64,000 nucleotides of DNA from an uncultured Candidatus Saccharibacteria bacterium (GCA_946530965.1 CAMNAK010000001.1:186001-250000), one strand, 5' to 3'; numbered from the stretch's first letter, positions 1-7,722 are shown. Notes: generated from the sequence alone by a model not told the origin. Numbers and translations: made by a program.

Positions 1-574
1 CTGCACCAGTTACATAAGCGTCACGCTGAACGGATTTCTTGCCGAACCTAACAAATGCGCCAGCAGCGTAAACATCGCGGCTTGTAGTGCCATCGATATT
101 TACATTTGCACCAGCCGCAGCTAGGGTTTCCTGCTTACCTTCGGCCCTGATTTCGCTAGCAGCGATAAAGCTGATGCCGCGAACTTCGTGTTGCTCTGTC
201 TCGGCTTTCAAACCGAAAATGAATAGATTATGCATGAATGCATCTTCGCTTGCAGTGGATGCTTCCTTTTCTGCAATGAAAGCAGGGGATTCATGGACAT
301 TCTCTTTTTTCGTGTCGATAAGAGATTCATCTAGGCTCTCATCTAGACTCTCGTCGAGCGTTGTGGTTGGATTTGGTGCGATTAGGCTATCGCTGCTAAG
401 AAGAGCTTCGCTTTCGCGTTCCAACTCTTTGTATTCTTTGACTGTCGTAGAACAATTGTTCCTTGGACAGTATTTTTCGCGCATCGCAGTCTTGCGTGCG
501 CCTAGGGCGATATCGGCACCAAAACCGATAAGCGCAATAATGATAAGTGATATGTAAAATGCTTTACGTTTCAT
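1..574 (-). CDS. bactofilin-like / polymer-forming surface protein, C-terminal part outside window
   Basis: Partial minus-strand reading frame, open to the window edge; about 191 residues are visible from the ATG at 574, which follows an AAGGA ribosome site. Residues 6-25 form one hydrophobic segment (signal anchor). A short CPRNNC motif and an acidic linker with three DESL repeats follow. From about residue 150 the sequence becomes a regular series (GANVNIDGT, RDVYAAGAFVRFG, RDAYVTGA) typical of right-handed beta-helix proteins of the bactofilin/polymer-forming family. These either self-assemble into filaments or, when exported, form a surface helix; the anchor favours an exported form. A TATAAT lies upstream near 605. 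The family call rests on the repeat pattern only. Confidence 0.6.
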   Translation of the reverse strand, partial: MKRKAFYISLIIIALIGFGADIALGARKTAMREKYCPRNNCSTTVKEYKELERESEALLSSDSLIAPNPTTTLDESLDESLDESLIDTKKENVHESPAFIAEKEASTASEDAFMHNLFIFGLKAETEQHEVRGISFIAASEIRAEGKQETLAAAGANVNIDGTTSRDVYAAGAFVRFGKKSVQRDAYVTGA

Positions 575-645
575 TATTATCCTTAAGTTAATATTAGTTA
601 AATTATAACAAAAAATAAGCGTAATCAGAGCCGCTTGTGCTTACA

Positions 646-674
646 TTGACAAACGTCTCAAAATCGTATATAAT
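646..674 (+). promoter_or_regulatory. consensus sigma-70-type promoter
   Basis: TTGACA at 646-651 and TATAAT at 669-674 are separated by 17 bases. Transcription would begin near 681, about 15 bases before the ATG at 696. Confidence 0.8.
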
Positions 675-695
675 ATATAAAATTTGGGATTTGAG

Positions 696-1277
696 ATGAG
701 ATATCTTATACTATTCGATCTTGGCCAGAAGCGTTACGCCAAGAAACTATCGTCAAGAAAAGCTGCAATCGACTACATTAATTTTTGCGCCCAAAAACAT
801 GACGACGTAATCCGAAGCATTGTAAATGAAGAAGATAATAGCTTCCGTGTTACTTTTGATGATGATACTCAGGCCAAATTCCGCATCATTAAGTCCGTAG
901 ATGGATGTCCGCTTGGCTATTACGAGGTTGATTTATACAAGATTTTCTCTAAAATCCGAAACAGGATTCTCGCCGAGAGGACTATAGAAGGTAATAAAAA
1001 CCGCGAACAAGAGAGAAGCAGAATCATCAAAAAGAGCTTTGCAAAGAAAGCCCGTTTGAACGCCCTCGGACTAGTTCTTATCGGTATTGCTTGTGTCCTT
1101 GGCGGCTTTGCTACGATGACTTTGCTTCTGACTCCTAATGACGGCGTTTGGATCTATGTCGTATATATGGCGGTAGTTGTGCTAGGTCTCGCTTTGACTC
1201 TTCGTGGTTCTTATCAGTTTATCTGGCCAAAGAAATCTATCGAGAAACGCGAAAAGCGCGCCTTAGATTTTGAGTAA
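696..1277 (+). CDS. hypothetical protein with two C-terminal membrane segments
   Basis: 193 residues from the ATG at 696; an in-frame TTG at 684 is less likely because it lies almost on the predicted transcription start. The first 80 residues look like a small alpha/beta domain and contain no motif I recognise. A charged helix (90-120) leads into two membrane helices at about 121-145 and 151-175, and the protein ends in a basic tail. The large soluble part is probably cytoplasmic. It stands alone, with its own consensus promoter, and converges on the gene at 1320-1781. Function unknown. Confidence 0.7.
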   Translation: MRYLILFDLGQKRYAKKLSSRKAAIDYINFCAQKHDDVIRSIVNEEDNSFRVTFDDDTQAKFRIIKSVDGCPLGYYEVDLYKIFSKIRNRILAERTIEGNKNREQERSRIIKKSFAKKARLNALGLVLIGIACVLGGFATMTLLLTPNDGVWIYVVYMAVVVLGLALTLRGSYQFIWPKKSIEKREKRALDFE

Positions 1278-1283
1278 AAATAA

Positions 1284-1305
1284 CACCCGCAAGAAACTGC
1301 GGGTG
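1284..1305 (-). terminator. intrinsic terminator for the gene at 1320-1781
   Basis: Stem CACCCGCA (1284-1291) with TGCGGGTG (1298-1305), loop AGAAAC. On the minus strand the stem is followed by TTATTTTTA, so it serves mainly the minus-strand gene. Confidence 0.8.
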
Positions 1306-1319
1306 ATAGTTGAAGTTAA

Positions 1320-1781
1320 TTAAAGTGAATCATAAAAACTCATTACGTCACTTCTGTCGCCTCTAATAAAGAACAGATAGTCATTGCCATCATATTTATA
1401 GTCAAGGCCAGATTCGTGCATGCGCTCTTTATTTTTCCACTCTTCGCCGCTCATATGGATAATGAAGTTGTTGCCGGGAAGGACAATAAGATAGCTATAG
1501 AATAAGCCAGTAAGCATATCTACGATGGAGAGATAACCTTTCTCGTGCTTGGGCTCGTATTCTAGTACAAGCTTGCTGCCGGGCGAATCTTCTGTATCGT
1601 TGATAACTTTGCAAACGAGCTTTCTTGCAACTTCGTCTTCCTCGACAGTTATACCAAGGTCTCTGCGTGCGCAAGAGCGTACGACATCAATCTCATCTAT
1701 TGCAGCGCCCTGCTTAACGAGACCACAGATACCACAATTCCTATTTACGATCTTAAAATGGAGAAATAAATAATTGCTCAT
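1320..1781 (-). CDS. hypothetical soluble protein
   Basis: 153 residues with no signal peptide or membrane helix. A CGIC pair (residues 16-19) near the N-terminus could bind a metal or form a disulphide; the rest shows no family I recognise. The start is well supported by GGGAGGTG about five bases upstream of the ATG. It is monocistronic, between a minus-strand terminator and a leader containing two dyads (1823-1858). Its strong ribosome site contrasts with the leaderless genes elsewhere in the window. Confidence 0.65.
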   Translation of the reverse strand: MSNYLFLHFKIVNRNCGICGLVKQGAAIDEIDVVRSCARRDLGITVEEDEVARKLVCKVINDTEDSPGSKLVLEYEPKHEKGYLSIVDMLTGLFYSYLIVLPGNNFIIHMSGEEWKNKERMHESGLDYKYDGNDYLFFIRGDRSDVMSFYDSL

Positions 1782-1822
1782 AATAGCACCTCCCTAGTTT
1801 TCCTGAGCAATAATTGGCCTAT

Positions 1823-1858
1823 ATGTAAAATACATTATCGGGAAGTAGTAACCGATAA
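1823..1858. promoter_or_regulatory. two adjacent dyads upstream of the gene at 1320-1781
   Basis: ATGTA-AAA-TACAT (1823-1835) is a 13-base palindrome. Immediately next to it, TTATCGG (1835-1841) pairs with CCGATAA (1852-1858). They lie 40-80 bases before the minus-strand start, where an operator or leader hairpin would sit. No regulator is identifiable. Confidence 0.3.
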
Positions 1859-1936
1859 ATATTTGGAGATTGTAACACGAAAAGGGCAAAAATTCAAGCG
1901 GCATGGTCGCTGTTGTTGCTCGCGAAAAGCTCATTC

Positions 1937-1965
1937 TTGATATATGTCGGCACTTATGCTAAGAT
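1937..1965 (+). promoter_or_regulatory. promoter of tRNA-Thr
   Basis: TTGATA (1937-1942), 17-base spacer, TAAGAT (1960-1965) preceded by TGC, an extended -10. Transcription would start a few bases before the tRNA at 1978. Confidence 0.6.
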
Positions 1966-1977
1966 ACAAGTATTGAC

Positions 1978-2053
1978 GCCGCGATAGCTCAGTAGGTAGA
2001 GCGCATCCATGGTAAGGATGAGGTCACCGGTTCAAACCCGGTTCGCGGCTCCA
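1978..2053 (+). tRNA. tRNA-Thr (anticodon GGT), CCA encoded
   Basis: Acceptor GCCGCGA (1978-1984) pairs with TCGCGGC (2043-2049); discriminator T at 2050, encoded CCA at 2051-2053. The D arm is GCTC/GAGC. Anticodon stem CATCC/GGATG closes the loop ATGGTAA, giving anticodon GGT, which reads ACC and ACU. The T arm is ACCGG-TTCAAAC-CCGGT. A run of eight T follows. Confidence 0.97.
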
Positions 2054-2084
2054 TTTTTTTTGGCTTCAAAATTGACTATAAATA

Positions 2085-2110
2085 AAAACCACCCCGATAA
2101 GGGTGGTTTT
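2085..2110. terminator. bidirectional terminator between tRNA-Thr and the DUF262 gene
   Basis: Stem AAAACCACCC (2085-2094) pairs with GGGTGGTTTT (2101-2110), loop CGATAA. A/T runs on both sides make it usable from either direction, fitting the convergent arrangement. Confidence 0.85.
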
Positions 2111-2114
2111 ATTA

Positions 2115-4205
2115 TTATTCGGCTTTAATGCTTCTTGCGCTGTAACTAAATTCTGTTAACTCGATTCCATAGTTTTCAAGTAACGATCTAATGACGCACA
2201 TAATATGAGCAGCGGAGAATTTTTCGGAAAAGTATATATCTGTGTCTTCAATTTTCTGGTCACCAGATGTTATTCCGGGCTCATAAGAAAACATGACATT
2301 TTTAGACCAACTAACAATGCGGCTATTAGATCTAGCCATTTCTTCGATAACGCTAGGATCTTCATCGTAAAGCTTTTTTACGATAATGCGGAGCATATCA
2401 ACGAAGCTATTTACGTAAATCTTTTCACCCTGAAGCATGAAGTATTCTATGCTCTTATTTGTAGCTTCGTCAGCATCTTCGCAGCCATATTCTTTATATC
2501 TAGGATCTTTGAATGAAATTTCAATTGAAGATTCTGGGTAGCTGAATATCTCTAGTACCTTATCGGACAATCTCTTCGCGCGGCTCTTGATATATTCTAC
2601 ATTCCAAGAATCCTTGTCCAGAACATCGATATTAAGAGTCTTGATTTTTGCTCCGTTTTCTTCTAGAAGCTTCTTCTTATCGCTGAAAGACCTATTGGAT
2701 AACTCGCTATTATATCCAGTTAGAGTTAGATTGCCTAATGTATGCAAATATTCTGCATGGTCATTCTGCCAGTTACTACCAAGCATTCTTTGCCAGTCCG
2801 AAGATAGCTTCTGAGGCATAATGTGCTCAATAGTAATACCGCTATTAATTTCAAGCTTTTCTTTGGAGTTGTAGTTTTCGATAGTTGATAATAGATATTT
2901 TCGAAGATCCAGCTTGTGATAGATATCTTTTTCTCTTAGGGCAATTGCGAATTCGGAGTCGGTCGGGAACTTATCTCCCGAGTTGAGCTGGGTAAAGAAG
3001 CAAACAATAGCGTCGTAGTAATATTCCTTATTCCCAGCGTTGCCAAAGATGCGCTTATAAAGAGTTTTATATAAGCCACGGAGGGAGTTAGATCCAATTT
3101 CGCATGCAATACGCCTGACGCTGTAATTTAGGAAGAATTCAAGTACCTTTTCTAGGATTTCGTCATTAATGACATCATTTAGCCTATCGTCGAAAACTCT
3201 AAATAGGAATACATAAATAGTTGTTTGCTTTAAATCTCGGAGGCCGCCAAGAAGCTCGTTCGTCTTATCGGAGAAATCGTTTTCGCCGCCTTGAAACACC
3301 TTGTATAGCTCTGAGTAGTGCTTTAGTTCTTCGAGCATCGACTGATTGGTATAATGATTTTCGTAATAGAAATCTTTAAAACAATCGTATGCGATATTAT
3401 CCTTAGCGAAAACGTCTAGTTGCATATTGAGAAAGTTAAGGAAGAAGTCTGACATTTTATTGCGTCTTACATTCTGCTCAATAGGTAACCAATAATTCTC
3501 GTATAAGCTTTCTTGGTCTACATCTGTCATTAGTACGAAGTTTCTGATTTTGTCGGATAGACTTAATGGAAGGCCAGTAGAGTTAATACGCTCAAAGATT
3601 TCTTGCGGAGCGTCTTCATCTTCGAGTCCAATTTTAGCGCAGGTTAGATGTTCTAGACCGTCATAAATTCCAGGAACGGTAAGTCTGGGGTCTTTTTCTA
3701 GGGCTTTGTTGATAAGATCGCGGAATAGCATGTAATTTCTGTAGATGTCGCTAGATTTATCTAATTCAGAAATCTTATTTTCCATGAGTAGCATCAGCTG
3801 ATTGTTATCCGATTTGATTGGTTTTAACTTAAGCTTACTGGCTTCGTCCCAGTCATATTTTTCGAATTTATCTTCGTTATATAATGCTGACATGAATTGG
3901 GCTTTTTCTGCATCTGAATCAGTAGAATCCATCAAAGCCTTGATTAGTAAATAGATAGTCGTGATGCGTTGCTGGCCGTCAATAATTACAAAATAATCGA
4001 TATTGTGCTCGTCTTTAAGTCTTGCGTAGACGATCGAGCCGCAGAAATGAGACCTGTCTTTGTTGTGTGCGTCGATAATATCTGCAAATAACTTTTTGCA
4101 TTGCTCGTCTGACCATTCGTAATTGCGCTGATAAACAGGAATGGAATACTGGCGCTTGTTTGGTTCGATAAAATCGTTGATTATTCTGCCTCTCTCAATC
4201 TTCAT
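2115..4205 (-). CDS. DUF262-DUF1524 GmrSD-type nuclease (modification-dependent restriction)
   Basis: 696 residues. The N-terminal DUF262 domain shows PVYQRNYEW (about 23-31) and the nucleotide-binding ParB-like DGQQR (76-80). The central DUF1524 HNH domain shows IEHIMPQ (459-465, with H461 the likely general base), LGNLTL (490-495) and the NRSFSDKK stretch. This is the order in GmrSD fused type IV enzymes, which cut phage DNA carrying modified bases in a nucleotide-dependent way. The last 140 residues are unassigned. The ATG shares its A with the upstream gene's TAA (TAATG), so it is translationally coupled to the FtsK-gamma-like gene. Family call strong; substrate unknown. Confidence 0.85.
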   Translation of the reverse strand: MKIERGRIINDFIEPNKRQYSIPVYQRNYEWSDEQCKKLFADIIDAHNKDRSHFCGSIVYARLKDEHNIDYFVIIDGQQRITTIYLLIKALMDSTDSDAEKAQFMSALYNEDKFEKYDWDEASKLKLKPIKSDNNQLMLLMENKISELDKSSDIYRNYMLFRDLINKALEKDPRLTVPGIYDGLEHLTCAKIGLEDEDAPQEIFERINSTGLPLSLSDKIRNFVLMTDVDQESLYENYWLPIEQNVRRNKMSDFFLNFLNMQLDVFAKDNIAYDCFKDFYYENHYTNQSMLEELKHYSELYKVFQGGENDFSDKTNELLGGLRDLKQTTIYVFLFRVFDDRLNDVINDEILEKVLEFFLNYSVRRIACEIGSNSLRGLYKTLYKRIFGNAGNKEYYYDAIVCFFTQLNSGDKFPTDSEFAIALREKDIYHKLDLRKYLLSTIENYNSKEKLEINSGITIEHIMPQKLSSDWQRMLGSNWQNDHAEYLHTLGNLTLTGYNSELSNRSFSDKKKLLEENGAKIKTLNIDVLDKDSWNVEYIKSRAKRLSDKVLEIFSYPESSIEISFKDPRYKEYGCEDADEATNKSIEYFMLQGEKIYVNSFVDMLRIIVKKLYDEDPSVIEEMARSNSRIVSWSKNVMFSYEPGITSGDQKIEDTDIYFSEKFSAAHIMCVIRSLLENYGIELTEFSYSARSIKAE

Positions 4206-4573
4206 TATGAATTCTTCTCCTGGTTACTCTTCTTGTTGTCAAACTCATTAATATCTTTAATCAAAACTTCCCTCGGCTCATTTCCATGCTTATTTGGCCC
4301 AATTACGCCAATCTCTTCAAGCTTATCAATAATAGAAGCTGCGCGTCCGTAACCGACAAGAAGTCTGCGCTGTAATAGATTTGTGCTAATTTTTCCTACT
4401 TCGATTGCGATTTGAGCTGCTTCGCGCACTATATTTTCTGCATGAGCAAACTCGTAGGCTTGTCGGTATTCTATTAACTGCGAATATAGCTCATCTAGGT
4501 CGGCAGGATTAATCGAGAGTTCAGCTTCTTTGCCGTTAATTTTAGCTTTTAGCTTAAAATCTGGTTCGTTCAT
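4205..4573 (-). CDS. stand-alone FtsK-gamma-type winged-helix protein
   Basis: 122 residues. Residues 52-108 resemble the C-terminal gamma winged helix of FtsK/SpoIIIE: ISTNLLQRRLLVGYGRAAS, then IIDKLEEIGVIGP and EPREVLI. In FtsK this domain reads the octamer KOPS; here there is no motor domain, only about 50 N-terminal residues that could be a dimerisation or adaptor helix pair. It sits 11 bases downstream of an ADP-ribosylglycohydrolase and overlaps the GmrSD-like nuclease start by one base. Likely a DNA-binding partner or regulator of that nuclease (inference). It is not a broken ftsK: the ATG and tight spacing look functional. Confidence 0.75.
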   Translation of the reverse strand: MNEPDFKLKAKINGKEAELSINPADLDELYSQLIEYRQAYEFAHAENIVREAAQIAIEVGKISTNLLQRRLLVGYGRAASIIDKLEEIGVIGPNKHGNEPREVLIKDINEFDNKKSNQEKNS

Positions 4574-4584
4574 TATATTTACTC

Positions 4585-5595
4585 CTATCCAATTTCCTTA
4601 AAATATTCATCGTCTTCAAAGCGAGTGCGAATAATAGGGCAACCGCGAATGCCGAACAGCTTATCGGCTATTTCTACTAATTCGTCTGCCTTATAAACGC
4701 CATTGCGCCATTCTTCTGGAATCGATTCGTGACCGTAATATGCGCCAGTTAACTGGCCATAAATCGCCCCATTGGTATCTGTATCGCCGCCAAGGCGAAG
4801 GACGGCAAGCATACCATCTTCAAAGCTATCAAAATTTAGCAGCCCCCAAAGTGCAATTGCGAAAGCGTCGACAATATATCCGCCAAGGTTACAAAGTTTT
4901 TCGCCAGTCGAATCTAAACTGCGCTCAAACAAGATATCGTGGTTTGTGGCAATAAACTTACTGTATTTCTCGTCAGTAACTAACTCGGCGCAATGCGCAA
5001 CAATAGAATCCTTATCATTATCTTGTAAAGCTAGATAAACGGAGCTAGCAAACAATTCTGTAACTGCGCAGGCGGCTATCGAATCATGTGTCTCGCGGCA
5101 AGACAATTCCGCCATCTTGAGTAGTTGCTCGATATTTGAATTCGCAATAATGATTGGCGCAAGCCGCATAATTGCCCCATTGCCAGCAGAATCGGTCTTT
5201 ATGCTTCCTTTTGGAATAACAGGATATTCTGCGAAATCTTGAATCGCATTCATTGTTTGAGCGCCGACGTCGGCAGCAGGTCTACCGTCATAAGTCCTAT
5301 AGCCCTCATAAGCCCAAGCACAGAATCTACGCATAATGTCATAAGAATCGTAACCGCTCTTCTCAATTAAGCTATCTGCAATACAAAGAGCCATCTCGGT
5401 ATCATCAGTCCAAACACCTTCAGGCACGCGGTAATTTTTATGAAAATGCGCAATCTTATCTCCCATCTCTTTAATATGTACGTCTGACGGAGCAGGGATA
5501 AATTCAACGGGAGCACCTAGCGAATCGCCAATAGCTAAGCCAACAAGAATACCGCGAGTACGATCTTTCAAAGATAAACCCTCCGCAGTTTTCAT
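4585..5595 (-). CDS. ADP-ribosylglycohydrolase (ARH/DraG family)
   Basis: 336 residues with the two di-metal signatures of the family: GDSLGAPVEF (23-32) plus WTDDTEMAL (62-70), and GGDTDTNGAIYGQLTGAYYG (269-288). These enzymes remove ADP-ribose from proteins or nucleic acids using two Mg ions. It heads the cassette ending in the DUF262 nuclease. Two starts are possible. The ATG at 5595 lies seven bases after a TATTAT -10 (leaderless). An in-frame TTG at 5571 has an ideal GGAGGG site seven bases upstream (5579-5584), and starting there matches the usual ARH N-terminus (KDR.RG.L.GLA.GD). Both may be used. Confidence 0.9.
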   Translation of the reverse strand: MKTAEGLSLKDRTRGILVGLAIGDSLGAPVEFIPAPSDVHIKEMGDKIAHFHKNYRVPEGVWTDDTEMALCIADSLIEKSGYDSYDIMRRFCAWAYEGYRTYDGRPAADVGAQTMNAIQDFAEYPVIPKGSIKTDSAGNGAIMRLAPIIIANSNIEQLLKMAELSCRETHDSIAACAVTELFASSVYLALQDNDKDSIVAHCAELVTDEKYSKFIATNHDILFERSLDSTGEKLCNLGGYIVDAFAIALWGLLNFDSFEDGMLAVLRLGGDTDTNGAIYGQLTGAYYGHESIPEEWRNGVYKADELVEIADKLFGIRGCPIIRTRFEDDEYFKEIG

Positions 5596-5671
5596 ACTTT
5601 ATATAATAGCACTTTTGAGTTTTAATAATTGACTTCATAGACCAAGTTGCTAATGGTTTCATTGCAGTACA

Positions 5672-5700
5672 TTGCCAAAACTGCCAAAATATGATATAAT
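5672..5700 (+). promoter_or_regulatory. promoter of the MBL-fold gene
   Basis: TTGCCA (5672-5677), 17-base spacer, TATAAT (5695-5700). The leader would be about 55 bases and contains the GGAGG site before 5761. Confidence 0.8.
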
Positions 5701-5760
5701 ATACAAAGGCGAGCGTAAGACTACATACGCTTGTACTTTTATATTTTTCGGAGGTTTACT

Positions 5761-6486
5761 ATGAATGAGCTGAAATTTTTAGGTGTCGGCAGTGGCTTCA
5801 ATACCGCTCTCGGCAGCACGGCAGCATATTTTATCGAAGGCAAGACTCTGTTCCTGATCGACTGCGGCGAAAGTGCCTATGCACGTATCAACGAACTCGG
5901 CCTGCTTAAAGATATCAACTGCATCAATTTCTTCTGTACGCATACACATTCCGACCATATCGGCTCTGCTGGCAATCTTCTTCTGGATTGCAAGTGGCGC
6001 AGCCATATCACTTTCAATCTCATCTGTCCGACAAACGCAGATCACTTCAACGATATCGTGAATATCCTCAACGGCTTTGGCGGCAAAAATGCCTACAGTG
6101 TCATCGACCCGGCATTACTGGACCATACCTACAAGAGCTTCACGAGCGTTCGCTATAAGCCTACGAGGCACGGCGAATGCAAAGCTGCCTATAGTCTCGT
6201 CTTTTATACTGACGAAGGCGCAGTCTTCTATTCTGGAGACAGTGAGACAATGGGCTTTGCCGAAGAGCTTATCATGGGCGGCGCAAAGATTAAGCATATG
6301 TATTTCGATGTATCAAGCAACGTTAACAGCGACTGTCATCTTCCGCTCCCGAATCTCTATCGTCTTATGCCAGAACAGTTCCGCACCAGAACGACATGCA
6401 TGCATTTCGACAGCGAAAAAGCTATCGTCATGGCAAAGAGCATGGGCTTCAATGTTGCGGAGGCAGAAAGAGGCAAACATGAGTAA
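5761..6486 (+). CDS. metallo-beta-lactamase-fold hydrolase (RNase Z/phosphodiesterase-like)
   Basis: 241 residues from the ATG at 5761, chosen because CGGAGG lies just upstream; an in-frame ATG at 5731 has no ribosome site. THTHSDH (60-66) is the zinc-binding HxHxDH motif and GDS (159-161) supplies the bridging aspartate. A HxD near residue 218 (MHFD) may complete the site. The fold order matches RNase Z-like and phosphodiesterase MBL enzymes, but the length (RNase Z is about 300) and the missing exosite argue against a housekeeping RNase Z. Codons are richer in C/G-ending forms than in neighbouring genes. Substrate not predictable. Confidence 0.8.
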   Translation: MNELKFLGVGSGFNTALGSTAAYFIEGKTLFLIDCGESAYARINELGLLKDINCINFFCTHTHSDHIGSAGNLLLDCKWRSHITFNLICPTNADHFNDIVNILNGFGGKNAYSVIDPALLDHTYKSFTSVRYKPTRHGECKAAYSLVFYTDEGAVFYSGDSETMGFAEELIMGGAKIKHMYFDVSSNVNSDCHLPLPNLYRLMPEQFRTRTTCMHFDSEKAIVMAKSMGFNVAEAERGKHE

Positions 6487-6490
6487 ACCC

Positions 6491-6517
6491 AAATCCCCGC
6501 CGAGTAAGCGGGGATTT
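6491..6517. terminator. bidirectional terminator
   Basis: Stem AAATCCCCGC (6491-6500) / GCGGGGATTT (6508-6517), loop CGAGTAA, with A and T runs outside. It separates two convergent genes. Confidence 0.85.
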
Positions 6518-6524
6518 TTGTTGC

Positions 6525-6905
6525 CTAAATTCTACCGGTATAAGGTCGAATAATTTTGTATAGAAGTTCGGCGAGCAGCTCAAAATAGTCTAGACCATAG
6601 ATGTATCCGGAGCGGCGGTAATAAATCTTTTTGCCGTCCTTATACTGTGTAAACTCCCAGCCGTCGCCATCGAGTGCAAAAATCTTGCTATCCTGCTGTT
6701 TTGCTTTTTCTAGTAACTCAAAAATCTGTTCGAACTTATCTTCAGCAATCTTTAGATCAATATCTTTATCTTTAGCACTATTGTTATCATAGCGAACATT
6801 CACGATCGCGCTCTGGTCATCGCGAATTGTCCATGAAGTATTAACCCATTTGCCAGGATTTAAGACGAAATTTTCATTAACAACTTTTAAGACTATTTCT
6901 GACAT
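6525..6905 (-). CDS. hypothetical protein
   Basis: 126 residues, soluble and acidic, with alternating strand-like stretches and a C-terminal aromatic segment; no recognised motif. Its -10 box TATAAT (6912-6917 on the minus strand) ends six bases before the ATG, so the mRNA should be leaderless. It is divergent from the histidine phosphatase gene, and the two starts are only 41 bases apart. Function unknown. Confidence 0.65.
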   Translation of the reverse strand: MSEIVLKVVNENFVLNPGKWVNTSWTIRDDQSAIVNVRYDNNSAKDKDIDLKIAEDKFEQIFELLEKAKQQDSKIFALDGDGWEFTQYKDGKKIYYRRSGYIYGLDYFELLAELLYKIIRPYTGRI

Positions 6906-6911
6906 ATCTAA

Positions 6912-6939
6912 ATTATATAACAGATTAAAATGGTATAAT
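6912..6939. promoter_or_regulatory. back-to-back leaderless promoters
   Basis: Minus strand: TATAAT at 6912-6917, six bases before the ATG at 6905. Plus strand: TGG-TATAAT with the box at 6934-6939, seven bases before the ATG at 6947. Neither gene has room for a ribosome site, so both transcripts should begin at or next to the start codon. Confidence 0.75.
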
Positions 6940-6946
6940 TCACTAT

Positions 6947-7717
6947 ATGAAATTATACTTTACGCGCCATGGCAGGACGCAGTGGAATGAAGAACATCGC
7001 TTTCAGGGGCAAACAGATATCGAGCTTAACGCTCTGGGTAGAGAGCAGGCCGAGCTTATTTCTGAAAACCTAAAAGACACTAATATTTCCGCTATTTTTG
7101 CATCGCCACTTTCGCGCGCAATGGATACAGCAAGAGAGATTGCGAAATATCATGACATTGAAGTAGTCTCAGACAAACGACTTATTGAGCGTGGCTACGG
7201 GAACTTTGAAGGCAAAAACTACGAGACAATTACTCCGTATGATCCAGACGAATTCTGGTCCTTCAACTTCGATAAAGAAAATATCGAGCGTATGGATAGT
7301 GTATATGACCGTATTGAGAACTTCTTGGACGAAATCATAGATAACTATCAGGACAAAGATGTTTTGGTTGTTGCGCATGGCGGCATCTATCGCCCAATTT
7401 CTTGCTTCTTTGATGGCTTTCCAGAAAGTGGCTCACTCGAGCATCGCACGATTCATAACTGTGAGCTAAAGGAATATACGATTCATAGCATGAACTTGCA
7501 GGAAAAATATTTCGACTTTATCAAAAACGGCACGAAACGCATCGAACTAAGCCTAAACGACGAAAAGCGTCAAAAAATCAAAGTTAACGATACGATCCGC
7601 TTCAGAAAGAATGATAAAAGCGAAGCTATGACCGCGAAAGTTATCGGCCTGCATCATAATCAAATCGGCGTTGTTGGAATCGAAATTGAACCAATTAGTT
7701 ACAGGCCAGCAAACTAA
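6947..7717 (+). CDS. histidine phosphatase fused to an ASCH/PUA-like domain
   Basis: 256 residues in two parts. Residues 1-175 are a phosphoglycerate-mutase-type phosphatase: RHG at 7-9 (H8 phospho-acceptor), R57, acidic E81 and H144 in VVAHGG. Residues about 180-250 resemble small ASCH domains (YFDFIKNGTKRIELSLND, then KVNDTIRF), a PUA-related fold that binds RNA or modified nucleosides. The halves are joined in frame without a stop. The pairing suggests a nucleotide or RNA-derived phosphate substrate rather than a glycolytic one (inference). Transcript probably leaderless. Confidence 0.85.
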   Translation: MKLYFTRHGRTQWNEEHRFQGQTDIELNALGREQAELISENLKDTNISAIFASPLSRAMDTAREIAKYHDIEVVSDKRLIERGYGNFEGKNYETITPYDPDEFWSFNFDKENIERMDSVYDRIENFLDEIIDNYQDKDVLVVAHGGIYRPISCFFDGFPESGSLEHRTIHNCELKEYTIHSMNLQEKYFDFIKNGTKRIELSLNDEKRQKIKVNDTIRFRKNDKSEAMTAKVIGLHHNQIGVVGIEIEPISYRPAN

Positions 7718-7722
7718 GCATA

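Noticed and set aside
87-557. 156-residue plus-strand frame over the first 557 bases
   Set aside because: It is the antisense of the bactofilin-like gene, whose minus-strand frame has a signal anchor, a ribosome site and regular beta-helix repeats.
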